IMG/VR virus record: IMGVR_UViG_3300006789_000186
Coordinates: 1-22,858 of that record
Length of the DNA stretch: 22,858 bases
From: a virus
Reading direction: 5' to 3' (one strand)
Shown here: piece after piece, positions 11,205-19,567 of the stretch
How the letters are laid out: each line of letters begins with the position of its first letter
Numbering within the stretch: position 1 is the stretch's first letter
Notes under the pieces: model-generated
Databases searched by the model: none
Told to the model about the DNA's origin: nothing
What the model saw: only the letters and a program-made list of their open reading frames with translations
Translations under genes and position numbers: made by a program

Positions 11205-13598
11205 ATGCCGAGACGACCAAAGGATAGAAGCGAGTACGAAGGCTATGACCCGGTCGTTACTTCACCTGAACCTATAGAGCGTAGTGAGGAAGAGGGTTAC
11301 GATCCGGTCGTAACCATGCCTCGTCAGGACTATAAGGGCTTTCAGATGCCCTCAGGCATGAGCCTCCCTCAGCGCCGAAAGTGGAAGAGGTCGATTGACG
11401 TACGTGAATCTGGTGCTGGCAAGCGTCAAGAAGCTCGTGACGACGCAGACACTGAGGCCCTCAAGCAGGGCATCATTGACCGTACGAAGGACGTTGGTGC
11501 GGCTATTAAGGGTGCCGCAGAGGGTGTCGGTGATGTCATCAAAGCACCCTTCGAGTATCGAGCGGCGCTGGCTACGGATCCCGCAGGCACGATGGCGGCT
11601 ACCAAGGAGTTCGGCTCTCGTGTGATGTCGGGGGACCCAGAGGCCAGACGTCAGGCTGCTGAGGGCGTCTCGATGTCTACGGTCGAGCCTTTTGCTACGG
11701 CTGCCGACGCTGAGCTTGCTCGCCAGGACCTCGCTAAGGGTGACTATGCTGGGGCAGCTATCTCTGGTGCTTCGGTGCTGCTGCCATTCGTATCTGCTGG
11801 CTGGCTGAAGACCGCGATGAGAAAAGGTGATGTACCTTCTGAGGCGGCAGAAAAAGTGGCCGAACTGGAGCGTCGAGTCGATGCCGGTGAGGTCACAGAC
11901 GACATGCAGATCCGTCGTGAGATAGCGATGATCGAAGATGATCATGCAATTGATTATGCCAAGAGTCGTCCGGTAGAAGATCCGATGCAGCAAGGCATGT
12001 CAAGGCCGAGAGCCGACGTCGATCCAGATGCTGCTTACGAATTCGATCGTGAGCCGCCGGGCTACATGGCTATGTCTCGATCGAATCAACCAATGTCGAG
12101 ATTTTCTGAGGGTCATGCGAGGTTCATAGACGAACTGCGAACAGACATGGCCGAAGATACTAACTTTGGTGAGTTATCAAGCAGCGTCTATGATCAACTC
12201 CTTGATATTGATAAACGCGAAGATCTGTTGCGCTCTACAGGTAAAGATGCGAGGGGTCGTCAACTTGACGACATAGAGATTTCTAATGAGTATGAAACGT
12301 TGTCGAAGGAGAGGCACAGCCTCGCCAATGAGTATTACGTCGGAAAGGCAGAACGGGAAGCAGAACTTAGGTATGAAGGGTCATATGTCCCACCTGGCTC
12401 TAAAACCACGCTGGCCGGTGAACCTGTAGGACCTCCAGGCGGCAAGCCCCCAGGCGGCGGTAGTGTTGCTCGTAGTGTAAAAGACCAAGCTGATGAGATG
12501 CAGAGTGAACTTGAGCGTATGAGTTACGCAGGGCAGATGGAATCTGAAGGTAGGTTGTTTTCAGACGTAGACGATTTGGTCGAGGATTTTGCGCGCAAAT
12601 ACCCAGAAGACGTTTATGCTGAAGTAGCGCGGCGAATAAAAGCAGGTGACACTCGCGGAAGTGAAACTTTTTACGAGATTGCTGATCCTGACGATTATCT
12701 ACCATCTGGAGGCGGCAAACCCCCAGGCGGTGGTGCAGGTGGTCTACCAAGTAAAATTAAATCTCAGGCAGACGACCTTGAATCTGAGTTGGCTCAGTTG
12801 AGTGATACAGGTGTAGCCGAGTCTGGAATGGACCGTGAAGCATTTGCGGAAGATACGATTGAACGTGCCAGAGACGAATTATTTGGGAGAATCGCTGATG
12901 CGAGTCCTGAGGTTAAGGCAGAGCTAATCCGTAGGTATCGATCTGGAAACCTTGATCGTTGGGGTGACGGAGACGGTTTATTTGCGGAATTCGGTTTTGT
13001 GGATGACCCATCGTTCGGCAAACCCCCAGGCGGCGGTGCAGGTGGCTTCAAGAGAGATCAACTTGATCGCACGGAGCGAATGGGTCTCGCAGGCGGTGAC
13101 CCTAAACTGGCGTCACCTAAGTTTGGTCTGAAGGATCAGGGACATCACAATGTTGTAGAGGATTTAGGACCTCTTCTTCCCGAAGACAGAAACCTGCTTG
13201 GACGATTTGCCGAGGATTACAATCTTAGCGAAACAGAGTTGCGTCAGTTGCGGGATGAGTACGTCGCCTATGGATATGACGATTTCCCCGGAAGGTCTGC
13301 GCGTGGCTTCGAAGAGATCGATATCCCCGACGATCTCCCAGGCGGCGGTTCAGAGGGTCCCAGCGAAGCCGAGATTCAGGCGATGGTCAACCAGAGGTTC
13401 GGTGATCCTAACGAGCTTGAGATGATGAAAGAAGACATGCGCCGCATGGCGGGGTTAATGCAAGACGAGCAGATAGCGCAGGCTAAGAAGAATCGTGTCC
13501 GCCGTTCTCGGACTCCTGGCGCTCCTGGGGCGACTGAGGGATCGGTGAAACGTGAGCGTCCGATGCCTAAGGCGAAGAAAGGCAAGTACGAGAACTAG
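11205..13598 (+). CDS. 797-residue repeat protein, probable internal virion or accessory structural protein
   Basis: The start at 11205 has AGGGAA in good position. The N-terminus holds two copies of an acidic tag (YEGYDPVVT near 11, EGYDPVVT near 30). Residues 85-205 are Ala-rich helices, including a hydrophobic hairpin (KGDYAGAAISGASVLLPFV) of the sort seen in phage internal proteins and in pre-toxin regions. Residues 412-611 hold three GKPPGGG linkers that bound two units of about 90-100 residues. Each unit has QAD-x-x-x-SEL then a D/E-rich helix and EV-x-x-E/RR. The C-terminus is basic (RVRRSRTPG, then KAKKGKYEN). No enzymatic motif was seen. Its size, low complexity and position before the cement gene suggest a virion protein. 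Confidence 0.75.
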   Translation: MPRRPKDRSEYEGYDPVVTSPEPIERSEEEGYDPVVTMPRQDYKGFQMPSGMSLPQRRKWKRSIDVRESGAGKRQEARDDADTEALKQGIIDRTKDVGAAIKGAAEGVGDVIKAPFEYRAALATDPAGTMAATKEFGSRVMSGDPEARRQAAEGVSMSTVEPFATAADAELARQDLAKGDYAGAAISGASVLLPFVSAGWLKTAMRKGDVPSEAAEKVAELERRVDAGEVTDDMQIRREIAMIEDDHAIDYAKSRPVEDPMQQGMSRPRADVDPDAAYEFDREPPGYMAMSRSNQPMSRFSEGHARFIDELRTDMAEDTNFGELSSSVYDQLLDIDKREDLLRSTGKDARGRQLDDIEISNEYETLSKERHSLANEYYVGKAEREAELRYEGSYVPPGSKTTLAGEPVGPPGGKPPGGGSVARSVKDQADEMQSELERMSYAGQMESEGRLFSDVDDLVEDFARKYPEDVYAEVARRIKAGDTRGSETFYEIADPDDYLPSGGGKPPGGGAGGLPSKIKSQADDLESELAQLSDTGVAESGMDREAFAEDTIERARDELFGRIADASPEVKAELIRRYRSGNLDRWGDGDGLFAEFGFVDDPSFGKPPGGGAGGFKRDQLDRTERMGLAGGDPKLASPKFGLKDQGHHNVVEDLGPLLPEDRNLLGRFAEDYNLSETELRQLRDEYVAYGYDDFPGRSARGFEEIDIPDDLPGGGSEGPSEAEIQAMVNQRFGDPNELEMMKEDMRRMAGLMQDEQIAQAKKNRVRRSRTPGAPGATEGSVKRERPMPKAKKGKYEN

Positions 13599-13606
13599 TC
13601 TTCTAG

Positions 13607-13634
13607 TTGCTGATTTTCCTGCTCGTGGTAAGAT
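13607..13634 (+). promoter_or_regulatory. Possible sigma70-type promoter of the cement gene
   Basis: TTGCTG (13607-13612) and TAAGAT (13629-13634) are 16 bases apart, in the 88-base gap before the cement-like gene. A CACGCGTG palindrome follows within the likely leader. With the terminator after 14334 this would make the head protein its own highly expressed unit. Confidence 0.45.
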
Positions 13635-13686
13635 TTACACGCGTGATTATGCGCTTTTGTAACTCCTTAAAAGGAATGGAAAAATC

Positions 13687-14334
13687 ATGGCTAAGTTTAA
13701 GCAAGAACAAATTATCCCTGGCGTAACGAAGAGTCGTTCGAATGCCGTAAAGGTCTACTGTGGTGCCGCTATTGCAGAGAACGATATCATCGTGGCTACT
13801 GGTATGCAGGGTGACTTCCTGTCATGCGTACCCGCAGACAACACGGACCTTACTAAGTGTCGTGGTCCTTTCTTCGTGGCAGACTTTGCTGGTGCATCTG
13901 GTGAGTACCTGCCTCTCGCACTTCCTATGAAGACCGTTACTGGTGTTGACACCGACGCTGCGGCTCAAGTTGGCGACGCCGTGTACCTGAGCACTGGTGG
14001 TGACGTGACTCTTGGTGCTGTGCCTGCGGCAACTGCTACTACTAACGATTTTAGCGCGAATGTTCGTGTTGGTCGGATCACAAAAAAGGACGCAACTTCC
14101 GGCGCCTACGTTCTTGAGCCTGGTGTGGCCAACGGCGCTCCCATCGTGGGCAAGGTGACATGCAGTGGTACATCATCGTCAGTCACCGGTTTTACCTCCG
14201 AGCTTGATGGTGCTCCTGTCGTCGTGTCCATGGACGCAAACATCGCGACAACCGGCGCGGTCATTGCATCTGGTACACTGACGATTCACCATGCCTCGTC
14301 CACCGACGATGCCACATACGTCATCTTCGCCTAA
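13687..14334 (+). CDS. Capsid cement / head decoration-like protein (DUF2190-like)
   Basis: The 215-residue protein is Ala/Gly/Thr/Val-rich and all-beta in character. It has the pattern I associate with DUF2190-type cement proteins: an early AIAENDIIVATG, then ADNTDLTKCRGPFFVADF, a VGDAVYLSTGGDVTLG strand pair, and ANVRVGRITKKDATSGAYV. These proteins bind the outside of HK97-type capsids. The last 65 residues (GKVTCSGTSSSVTGF onward) look like an extra beta domain. AAGGA lies 11 bases before the ATG. It is a single-gene unit, closed by a strong terminator, and encoded on the opposite strand from the scaffold. Confidence 0.68.
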   Translation: MAKFKQEQIIPGVTKSRSNAVKVYCGAAIAENDIIVATGMQGDFLSCVPADNTDLTKCRGPFFVADFAGASGEYLPLALPMKTVTGVDTDAAAQVGDAVYLSTGGDVTLGAVPAATATTNDFSANVRVGRITKKDATSGAYVLEPGVANGAPIVGKVTCSGTSSSVTGFTSELDGAPVVVSMDANIATTGAVIASGTLTIHHASSTDDATYVIFA

Positions 14335-14354
14335 ACAGCGTAGACAAAGAAAAG

Positions 14355-14386
14355 CCCCCGATAGCTTAGGCCGTCGGGGGTTTTTT
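14355..14386. terminator. Bidirectional-type terminator between convergent genes
   Basis: CCCCCGA (14355-14361) pairs with TCGGGGG (14374-14380). It is followed by TTTTTT on the plus strand and flanked on the other side by AAAGAAAA, which gives T-rich sequence on the minus strand. It lies between the stops of the cement gene and the scaffold-like gene and would end transcription from both sides. Confidence 0.9.
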
Positions 14387-14388
14387 AT

Positions 14389-15348
14389 TTAGCTACGAAG
14401 GATTAGTTCGTTCTCGACCATCGCAGTCTTACGCAGGGCTTCCATCATCTCTTCGAACGAGCGTGGGTCTCCGCCTTCTGTACCTGAAGCTGTATCGGGT
14501 CCCATGTTCATGAGCTTAATACCTTCGGGTACGGGCTCTGGTTCGGGTACGACTTCTGGTTCTGGGGTCGGTTCTGGTGCTGGTGGTGGGTAGAGCGCAC
14601 GGGTCATCTTGACCGCGTCTTCTGGTGTGAAGTTCGCTCGTGCAAGCTCGCAGAACTTATCAAAGGCATCATCGTTATCATAGATATCGGATGCTTCTGA
14701 GGTGAGCCATTTCTCGAGGGTGTCGACCTGGTGCTCGGTTTGTGTCTCTTGGAACTTCTCGAGTTGTTGGTTTACCTCTTGGTACTGACGAAGAGCGTTG
14801 TCACGTTCTTTCGCGGCAGTCTCGAGTGCGGTTCCATGAGAGTTTTGAGCTTTCTCGTGTGCTTCTTCGGCTTCACGTCGGAGCGTCTGAAGTGCCGATC
14901 GGTGGGCAATCTTCAGTTCATCAATTTCTCTCTGCTTCGCGACCATAGGGTCGATATCGCCATGTAGCCAACGCTGTACCTTAACTTCCTGCTCCCGAAC
15001 TTCTTTCATAAGCTCTTCGGCGCTACGTCTTTGCTTAGCGAGGTCTTGATACTTGTTCGTGTATCCGCGCTGCCAGTTCTGGTACTTACCTTCGATTCCG
15101 TCCAGCACGGCGCGCCGCATTCCTGGCTCGAGGTTTTGTACCCACTCAGCTTCGTGGAGGGCTTCCATCTCGCCGTTCCAGTCGAACACTGGTGGTACTT
15201 CTACTTCTTCTTCTACTTCAACGGGGGTCGCATCAGATGCTTCCATCGGTTCCGGAGTATCGGCAACGGCCTCGACGCTACTTTCTTGTGCTGCGTCTGT
15301 ATCGGTCGCTACTGCCTCATCTACGGTTTCGTTATCTTCGTTAAGCAT
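14389..15348 (-). CDS. Putative head scaffolding protein
   Basis: The 319-residue protein has the usual scaffold layout. It has an acidic, low-complexity N-terminus (residues 1-55), then a long charged helical, coiled-coil centre (AKQRRSAEELMKEVREQE, later REAEEAHEKAQNSHG), a globular patch (TSEASDIYDNDDAFDKFCEL) and a Pro/Glu linker (PPPAPEPTPEPEVVPEPEP) before a short C-terminal helix that could contact the capsid. Scaffolds guide capsid protein assembly and leave the head. It is the last gene of the portal transcript. In most phages the capsid gene would follow directly, but here the cement gene converges instead. GGGGG lies 11 bases before the ATG. Confidence 0.78.
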   Translation of the reverse strand: MLNEDNETVDEAVATDTDAAQESSVEAVADTPEPMEASDATPVEVEEEVEVPPVFDWNGEMEALHEAEWVQNLEPGMRRAVLDGIEGKYQNWQRGYTNKYQDLAKQRRSAEELMKEVREQEVKVQRWLHGDIDPMVAKQREIDELKIAHRSALQTLRREAEEAHEKAQNSHGTALETAAKERDNALRQYQEVNQQLEKFQETQTEHQVDTLEKWLTSEASDIYDNDDAFDKFCELARANFTPEDAVKMTRALYPPPAPEPTPEPEVVPEPEPVPEGIKLMNMGPDTASGTEGGDPRSFEEMMEALRKTAMVENELILRS

Positions 15349-15352
15349 GAGT

Positions 15353-15853
15353 TTACATTCCCCCTTGTGGTGTCATTGCAGGCTCAGCGCCTGGCATCAT
15401 TTCTGCTGGTTGCTCAGGCATTGCCTGTGCTTCTTCTGGTTGATCATCCTTGCCGCGAGCGGCAACCATCTCAAGCTGCATGAGGACTTCAAAGTCCTTT
15501 GCGATCATGTCGGCAAGCTCTTGTGGGCTCTTGCCCTGAGTCTTTGCAAGCTCCTGGGCCGCATCAAAAAGCATCTTAGCGCGGTCAGGCGTGATGCCGA
15601 GAGTTTCCTCGAGGGGCTTGAGGTCTTCTGCACCGCCCTCAGCCTTCATCTCGCCTTCGCCCTGGGGGGCTTCCTTGCCTTCCCGCTCAGCAATTTCTTT
15701 GTCTATATCTGCGATTAGCTCTGTCGCGTCCCGGATAGGGTCTTCGCCTTGGGCACTTTTTGTCGCCATCTCAGGTGATTGAGGGGCCCCTGCTTCTGCT
15801 CCGGGTTCTCCGGGGTTAGGAAGGCGCTCGCCAGTTTTCGGGTCGGTAGGCAT
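15353..15853 (-). CDS. Acidic Pro/Glu/Ala-rich protein, probably head-assembly associated
   Basis: This protein has 166 residues with a disordered N-terminal third (NPGEPGAEAGAPQSPEM), a helical middle (LEETLGITPDRAKMLFDAAQ, then SPQELADMIAKDFEVLMQLE) and a Met/Pro/Glu-rich tail. AGGAG precedes the ATG by six bases, and the stop is five bases from the scaffold start. Short acidic proteins before the scaffold are frequent and may assist assembly. No family was recognised. Confidence 0.65.
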   Translation of the reverse strand: MPTDPKTGERLPNPGEPGAEAGAPQSPEMATKSAQGEDPIRDATELIADIDKEIAEREGKEAPQGEGEMKAEGGAEDLKPLEETLGITPDRAKMLFDAAQELAKTQGKSPQELADMIAKDFEVLMQLEMVAARGKDDQPEEAQAMPEQPAEMMPGAEPAMTPQGGM

Positions 15854-15893
15854 GAAGACTCCTGAAGTCTGGTGGTGTACCAGTGTGGTGTAA

Positions 15894-16151
15894 CTAATTT
15901 ACTCGATTCGTGTCAGACATTTCAAGGTCTGGGTCGATTAGCTCAAATGTAGCGTGCTCTCCGATAGCCCGAACAAACTTATTCGGCAGCGTTCTACGCT
16001 CACCGGAGTTGCGGTCTTCGTAGACCAGGCCATCTCGCCGAAGGTCTTCTTTGACCTTTCTAAGAGATCGCTCGTTCATCGAGGCTTGCTTCTGCGCGTA
16101 CTCGACAAGTTCGATGTCAGATAGCAAGTTTCTCTTTGTTGGGTCGGGCAT
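15894..16151 (-). CDS. Hypothetical 85-residue protein
   Basis: The protein begins MPDPTKRNLLSDIELVEYAQ and has helical, charged character (NERSLRKVKEDLRRDG, then RTLPNKFVRAIGEHATF). The middle could form a small helix-turn-helix-like bundle, but no clear DNA-binding motif was seen. The ATG overlaps the upstream stop (TAATG). Unknown role. Confidence 0.62.
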   Translation of the reverse strand: MPDPTKRNLLSDIELVEYAQKQASMNERSLRKVKEDLRRDGLVYEDRNSGERRTLPNKFVRAIGEHATFELIDPDLEMSDTNRVN

Positions 16152-16612
16152 TACTTCGCCTTTGCTGGTGCGGGTTGCTTTGGCTTTAGGGGAGTCCCTT
16201 CGGCCTTCATTGCTTTCTGGTTCGTAGCTCGTTCCTTCGGCATCTGGTCATCGCATCCGCGTGCTTGTTTTCTTTTCCAGCTATTGTGCCTGATGGTCTC
16301 GACTCGGTTTGCCCTTTGAGCGTCGTTCTCTTCTTGGATGTTGACTCTCTTGCCGGGGAACCGCTTCTCAATAGTTGCGATACATCGATCGTAGTCTTCT
16401 TTAGTCTCGGCTTTACCGAGAACACCGAAGTCGACTGCGGCGAATGATCCTGGTCCTTGACCATGGATAGCGTAGCGTAGTCCCTTAAACGACATCTTCC
16501 GCTTGCTTCCGCACTCGGGGCAATTGTCTGGTCCATCGGCTCTACGGTAGATCGCCTCTTCTTCGAAGAAGTCGCAACCCGTACACTCTACGTTGTTCAT
16601 TATTAGACTCAT
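16151..16612 (-). CDS. Zinc-ribbon protein of the packaging cluster
   Basis: This 153-residue protein has CTGC (10, 13) and CPEC (31, 34) in an N-terminal zinc ribbon, a central region with YAIHGQGPGSFAAVDFGVLG and DYDRCIATIEKRFPGKRV, and a basic Lys/Pro/Ala tail. The ATG at 16612 overlaps the previous stop as ATGA; an ATG four codons further in is an alternative. Its location among small conserved proteins between portal and scaffold suggests a morphogenetic or packaging role, but no activity is known. Confidence 0.68.
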   Translation of the reverse strand: MSLIMNNVECTGCDFFEEEAIYRRADGPDNCPECGSKRKMSFKGLRYAIHGQGPGSFAAVDFGVLGKAETKEDYDRCIATIEKRFPGKRVNIQEENDAQRANRVETIRHNSWKRKQARGCDDQMPKERATNQKAMKAEGTPLKPKQPAPAKAK

Positions 16613-16866
16613 GCTGTACCTGATCTGTTTTTGCCTTTGTGGAGGCCGTGAGACGCAAACTGCTTACCTTGACTGGTTGCCTTGCGTTTAGCCTTGTTCG
16701 CTGCGGCCAACTTTTTCTTTCCGGATCGAGACTTCTTGAGGGCATCGATAGTTTTTTTCGGTGCGTATACTTCGCCGGTATCACTGCTCTTCTTACCTGA
16801 AGCGGTAGTCCACTTCTGCTTTGTCCATTGGTCTAGAGACTTTTGGGATTTAGCTTTATTTCCCAT
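16609..16866 (-). CDS. Small basic conserved protein (DUF5872-like)
   Basis: This 85-residue Lys/Ser-rich protein contains SLDQWTKQKWTTASGKKSSD, then YAPKKTIDALKKSRSGKKKL and ATSQGKQFASHGLHKG. The WTKQKW-x-x-x-SGK, xYxPxKxIxAL and KGKQF order matches small basic proteins I recall in many environmental phages and in some large algal viruses; DUF5872 is my best name for them, from memory. The high positive charge suggests nucleic-acid binding. It is coupled to neighbours by TAATG and ATGA overlaps. Confidence 0.72.
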   Translation of the reverse strand: MGNKAKSQKSLDQWTKQKWTTASGKKSSDTGEVYAPKKTIDALKKSRSGKKKLAAANKAKRKATSQGKQFASHGLHKGKNRSGTA

Positions 16867-17048
16867 TACTTGTAGCCCCCACCGGCTGCCTTGTACTTCT
16901 TAGCCAGCATCTGAGCCTTGCGTGCCGACCATTGTCCTGGCTTACCTCCCTTACCGCTGGCTTTAATTGCATTGAATAGGCGCTTGCGCTTCTCGGGCTG
17001 GGTGTAGTTACCTGCCTCATTGACTCGGCTTTTAGCTTTTTTAGCCAT
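16866..17048 (-). CDS. Small basic conserved protein with GKPGQWSARKAQ motif
   Basis: The start is the ATG at 17048, because the conserved part begins there (MAKKAKSRVNEAGNYTQPEK). The longer frame from 17159 would run back through the neighbour. The 60-residue protein ends KGGKPGQWSARKAQ followed by MLAKKYKAAGGGYK, a motif I recall from small proteins in many phages and some giant viruses, where it can be fused to relatives of the adjacent genes. It is probably DNA- or RNA-binding by charge. It overlaps the upstream gene by eight bases. Confidence 0.78.
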   Translation of the reverse strand: MAKKAKSRVNEAGNYTQPEKRKRLFNAIKASGKGGKPGQWSARKAQMLAKKYKAAGGGYK

Positions 17049-17463
17049 CTTTAGTTCCGGCCCAGATAATGCAGACGCGTTGTGAGGCACACTTAAAGTC
17101 GAGTGCCGAGCAGTATCCAAGTTCTCCTGCATCCACAGCAGACTCGGGGTCACCCTCATCTCCGATACCGGTAGCGATACATTCTTGCATTTCTTCTGAT
17201 GTATCGAAGAAGCTGCAGTTTCCGCATCGCATGGTCATTACGTTTTCGATCGTGTCGTTAAAGCGATCTGCGTAACGTTGCCAGAACTCTTGATTGCCGC
17301 CTTCAGCGTCCAGTCCTGGATTAGCTGGTCCATACTCTTTGGTATCCAGCGCGTTCTGGCGGTTCTCTAAGTTTATTTCTACGTCTTGTGTTGCCGTTGG
17401 GCATGACTCAGACTTCTCCGCGTCACGCTTCATAGCGCCCATCATGTCGTCGTATTCAGCCAT
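17041..17463 (-). CDS. Cys-rich conserved phage protein
   Basis: Counting from the ATG at 17463, chosen because it overlaps the upstream stop (TAATG), this is a 140-residue protein. An ATG at 17469 two codons earlier is possible. The C-terminal half holds MRCGNCSFFD, then ECIATGIG, the DPESAVDAGELGYCSALDFKC segment (split by one Cys pair) and RVCIIWAG. This is six regularly placed cysteines in about 55 residues. I recall this arrangement from phage proteins sometimes annotated as high-potential iron-sulfur-like, which is not proven. It belongs to the group of small proteins after the portal. Confidence 0.72.
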   Translation of the reverse strand: MAEYDDMMGAMKRDAEKSESCPTATQDVEINLENRQNALDTKEYGPANPGLDAEGGNQEFWQRYADRFNDTIENVMTMRCGNCSFFDTSEEMQECIATGIGDEGDPESAVDAGELGYCSALDFKCASQRVCIIWAGTKDG

Positions 17464-17771
17464 TACCATTTCGCCTTATCAGCCCAGTAGGCTGCGCTCA
17501 TTTTACCCTTAGCAATGTTCTTCTGGTGACGAGACTTGAAGCTCTTACGTTTCTTCTTCATCCGATCCGACTCACCTGACTTAGGCTTACCGGCGGTGCT
17601 CGCGCCCTGCTCCCCGAAGCGAATCAACTTTAACTGACTACCCTCTTGGGCCAATACGATGTGGCTTTTCTTTGGGTGGTCTGGTGTGCGCTTGGCTTTA
17701 TTTACCCCGCTCAACCGATGCTTCTTTAGTATCGTAGCCTTTCTCAGCTTATCTCTTTTCGACAGTGCCAC
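17463..17771 (-). CDS. Small basic conserved protein with RHQKNIAKGKMSAAYWA motif
   Basis: A GTG at 17771 with AGGAG six bases upstream opens a 102-residue protein. It contains LSKRDKLRKATILKKHRLSG, then KSHIVLAQEG and IRFGEQGASTAG, and ends SRHQKNIAKGKMSAAYWADK. The pair of motifs (KSHIV...IRFGxQG and RHxKNIxxGKMSAAYWAxxxKW) is one I know from environmental phages and large viruses, usually near the two small basic proteins also present here. Function unknown. It starts ten bases after the portal stop. Confidence 0.78.
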   Translation of the reverse strand: MALSKRDKLRKATILKKHRLSGVNKAKRTPDHPKKSHIVLAQEGSQLKLIRFGEQGASTAGKPKSGESDRMKKKRKSFKSRHQKNIAKGKMSAAYWADKAKW

Positions 17772-17780
17772 GGTAGACTC

Positions 17781-19565
17781 CTATGCCTCGCCACGTATGG
17801 GTGCGCCGCCCCCGCCTGGGAGGACGTCTTCAGTCGCGACCTCTCCTGAGGGTACGGGTGCTCCGAGTTCCTCGGCTAACGCGAGCGCATCTTCTGGTGG
17901 TAGTGTTTGCATTAGCTGCTGAACCTGTGCGGCTTGCTGTGCTTCCATCGCAGGTCTACCGGCGGCAGCACCGCCGAGCTTAGCGGTCTGCTCCGCCTGT
18001 ATCATTGCTTGCTGTTGTGCTGCGGCCTGTTCTTGTGCGGCTATGATATCTTCTTCCGGAATCAAGATTCTGCTTGGGAGTCCCAGGTTAGTGAGAATCT
18101 CTTCCGTAAGCCTGCGTATGTTGACGTTTTCGTTCTGAGACAAGAAGGGCAACATCTGAATCAGGGTCTCGGCCATCATGCCTGGGTTACGTCTGATCGG
18201 GTTGTAGCTAACCATCTCGAAGTCGACCTCAACGTCGACCAGGTCCTTGTGACTAAGCTCAGCCCACTTGGTTGACCCGGACACACGGATGAGTCTGTTT
18301 GTCTTCATGTATTTCTTGCAGAGGTAGAACACCTTGCGGGCTACGTCTTCGATGGCATCGTTTAGATGTCCCTCGCGAGTCGCCAGCCGTGTTCGAAGCT
18401 GAGCGTCAATAATAGCCATCTCAGTTGCTGTTCGGGCGCCTGCGACTTGGCCGCGAGCAGCTTCTGCCAGAGCAGAGATAAAGGCTGCGTCATCTTCTTG
18501 CCGCGCGATGAACTCCTTTACACCTGTGGGGCTATCAGGAATTGGCATCTCATAGAACAGAGTTGCCAGGCTACGAAGAGCTTCACTGTTAGACGGGTTG
18601 ATTCCGACAAAAGAGCCTGCCGACGAGTCTACGGCTTTGTTCAAGTCTTCTTCAGTTACGCGACCGGAGTCATACATGACGCGGGGTATCTGAAGATACG
18701 TGATCTGCTTCATGTGTGTGAGCAGGTCATTGATTGTTTCTTGCTGCTTTAGGACAAGCTGAACCTCGCTCAGACCCAGGCAGTCGATGCCTGACTGGTT
18801 GAGTGAGAACATGCTGTACGGGATGTAGTCGATCTTGTCTTCGAATACGACGGCATCAGCTTGCTTAATGTAGTGCTGCATTAGGCCGCGTTCGCGATCG
18901 TAGTACTCATAGATTGTTACCCATTGGAAGGCGTCGCGAACAGTGTCCGTGGTGCTCTTCTGGTTCTCGTCCATGAGCCACTTAGGGTACCGGTCAGGCG
19001 TTACTTCCTTGACGAGTTCCGCTTTATACTGACCAGACTTAACACGGGCCTTGAACTCATCATATGAGATCACGGTAGCTTCGATCCAATATCGGATATC
19101 GTCTGCGTCACGCACAGTAAGGTCAAAGAAGATGCTGGATGGGTTGATTGCGCGGACAATTGGAATGTCCTTCTTCGCGTCCCATCCAGTCTTAAAGATT
19201 CCGCGCTTACACAAAACAGCGTCGATCAGTGTCGTAGCTGCTTTACGGCGAAACTTATTTGCATCGAAGACATACTCGACGAGCCCTGTGACGGACGGTG
19301 CCGCATCTTGAGATCGAGGAGTACGTGCGATTGCGCCCACAGATGGGTTGGGTCCAAGCAAGGCACTGACGGCCGTATCGGCGATTGCGTAGATGATGTT
19401 CTTCGAGCACAGGTATGAGTGCGAACTCATGCCGGAGATATCGGAATCACTGGAGGTAAAGAAGTTACCTCGGTAGAACCGACGTGCTTTATCGAAGTCT
19501 TTCTTCTCTGAACGCTTGTAATAGTTCAGATGACGGTCGATCAGTTTTGACAGCTTGGACGGCAT
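17781..19565 (-). CDS. Portal protein
   Basis: This 594-residue protein forms the ring at the unique capsid vertex through which DNA enters and leaves. Supporting features are its length, an N-terminal helical part (KLIDRHLNYYKRSEKKDFDK), the fold region with INPSSIFFDLTVRDADD, and a YSMFSLNQSG-LGLSEVQLVLKQQETINDL helix typical of the portal stem/crown. The following IPRVMYDSG and helical domain, and a Gln/Ala-rich C-terminus (residues 500-560) that would form the barrel, fit as well. AAGGA lies nine bases before the ATG. It lies directly after the terminase and small coil genes, the usual order. No truncation is seen. Confidence 0.9.
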   Translation of the reverse strand: MPSKLSKLIDRHLNYYKRSEKKDFDKARRFYRGNFFTSSDSDISGMSSHSYLCSKNIIYAIADTAVSALLGPNPSVGAIARTPRSQDAAPSVTGLVEYVFDANKFRRKAATTLIDAVLCKRGIFKTGWDAKKDIPIVRAINPSSIFFDLTVRDADDIRYWIEATVISYDEFKARVKSGQYKAELVKEVTPDRYPKWLMDENQKSTTDTVRDAFQWVTIYEYYDRERGLMQHYIKQADAVVFEDKIDYIPYSMFSLNQSGIDCLGLSEVQLVLKQQETINDLLTHMKQITYLQIPRVMYDSGRVTEEDLNKAVDSSAGSFVGINPSNSEALRSLATLFYEMPIPDSPTGVKEFIARQEDDAAFISALAEAARGQVAGARTATEMAIIDAQLRTRLATREGHLNDAIEDVARKVFYLCKKYMKTNRLIRVSGSTKWAELSHKDLVDVEVDFEMVSYNPIRRNPGMMAETLIQMLPFLSQNENVNIRRLTEEILTNLGLPSRILIPEEDIIAAQEQAAAQQQAMIQAEQTAKLGGAAAGRPAMEAQQAAQVQQLMQTLPPEDALALAEELGAPVPSGEVATEDVLPGGGGAPIRGEA

Positions 19566-19567
19566 AT

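Noticed and set aside
11352-11993. 213-codon minus-strand frame inside the 797-residue gene
   Set aside because: No ribosome site, Arg/Leu/Ser-rich shadow composition. The plus frame is continuous and repeat-bearing.
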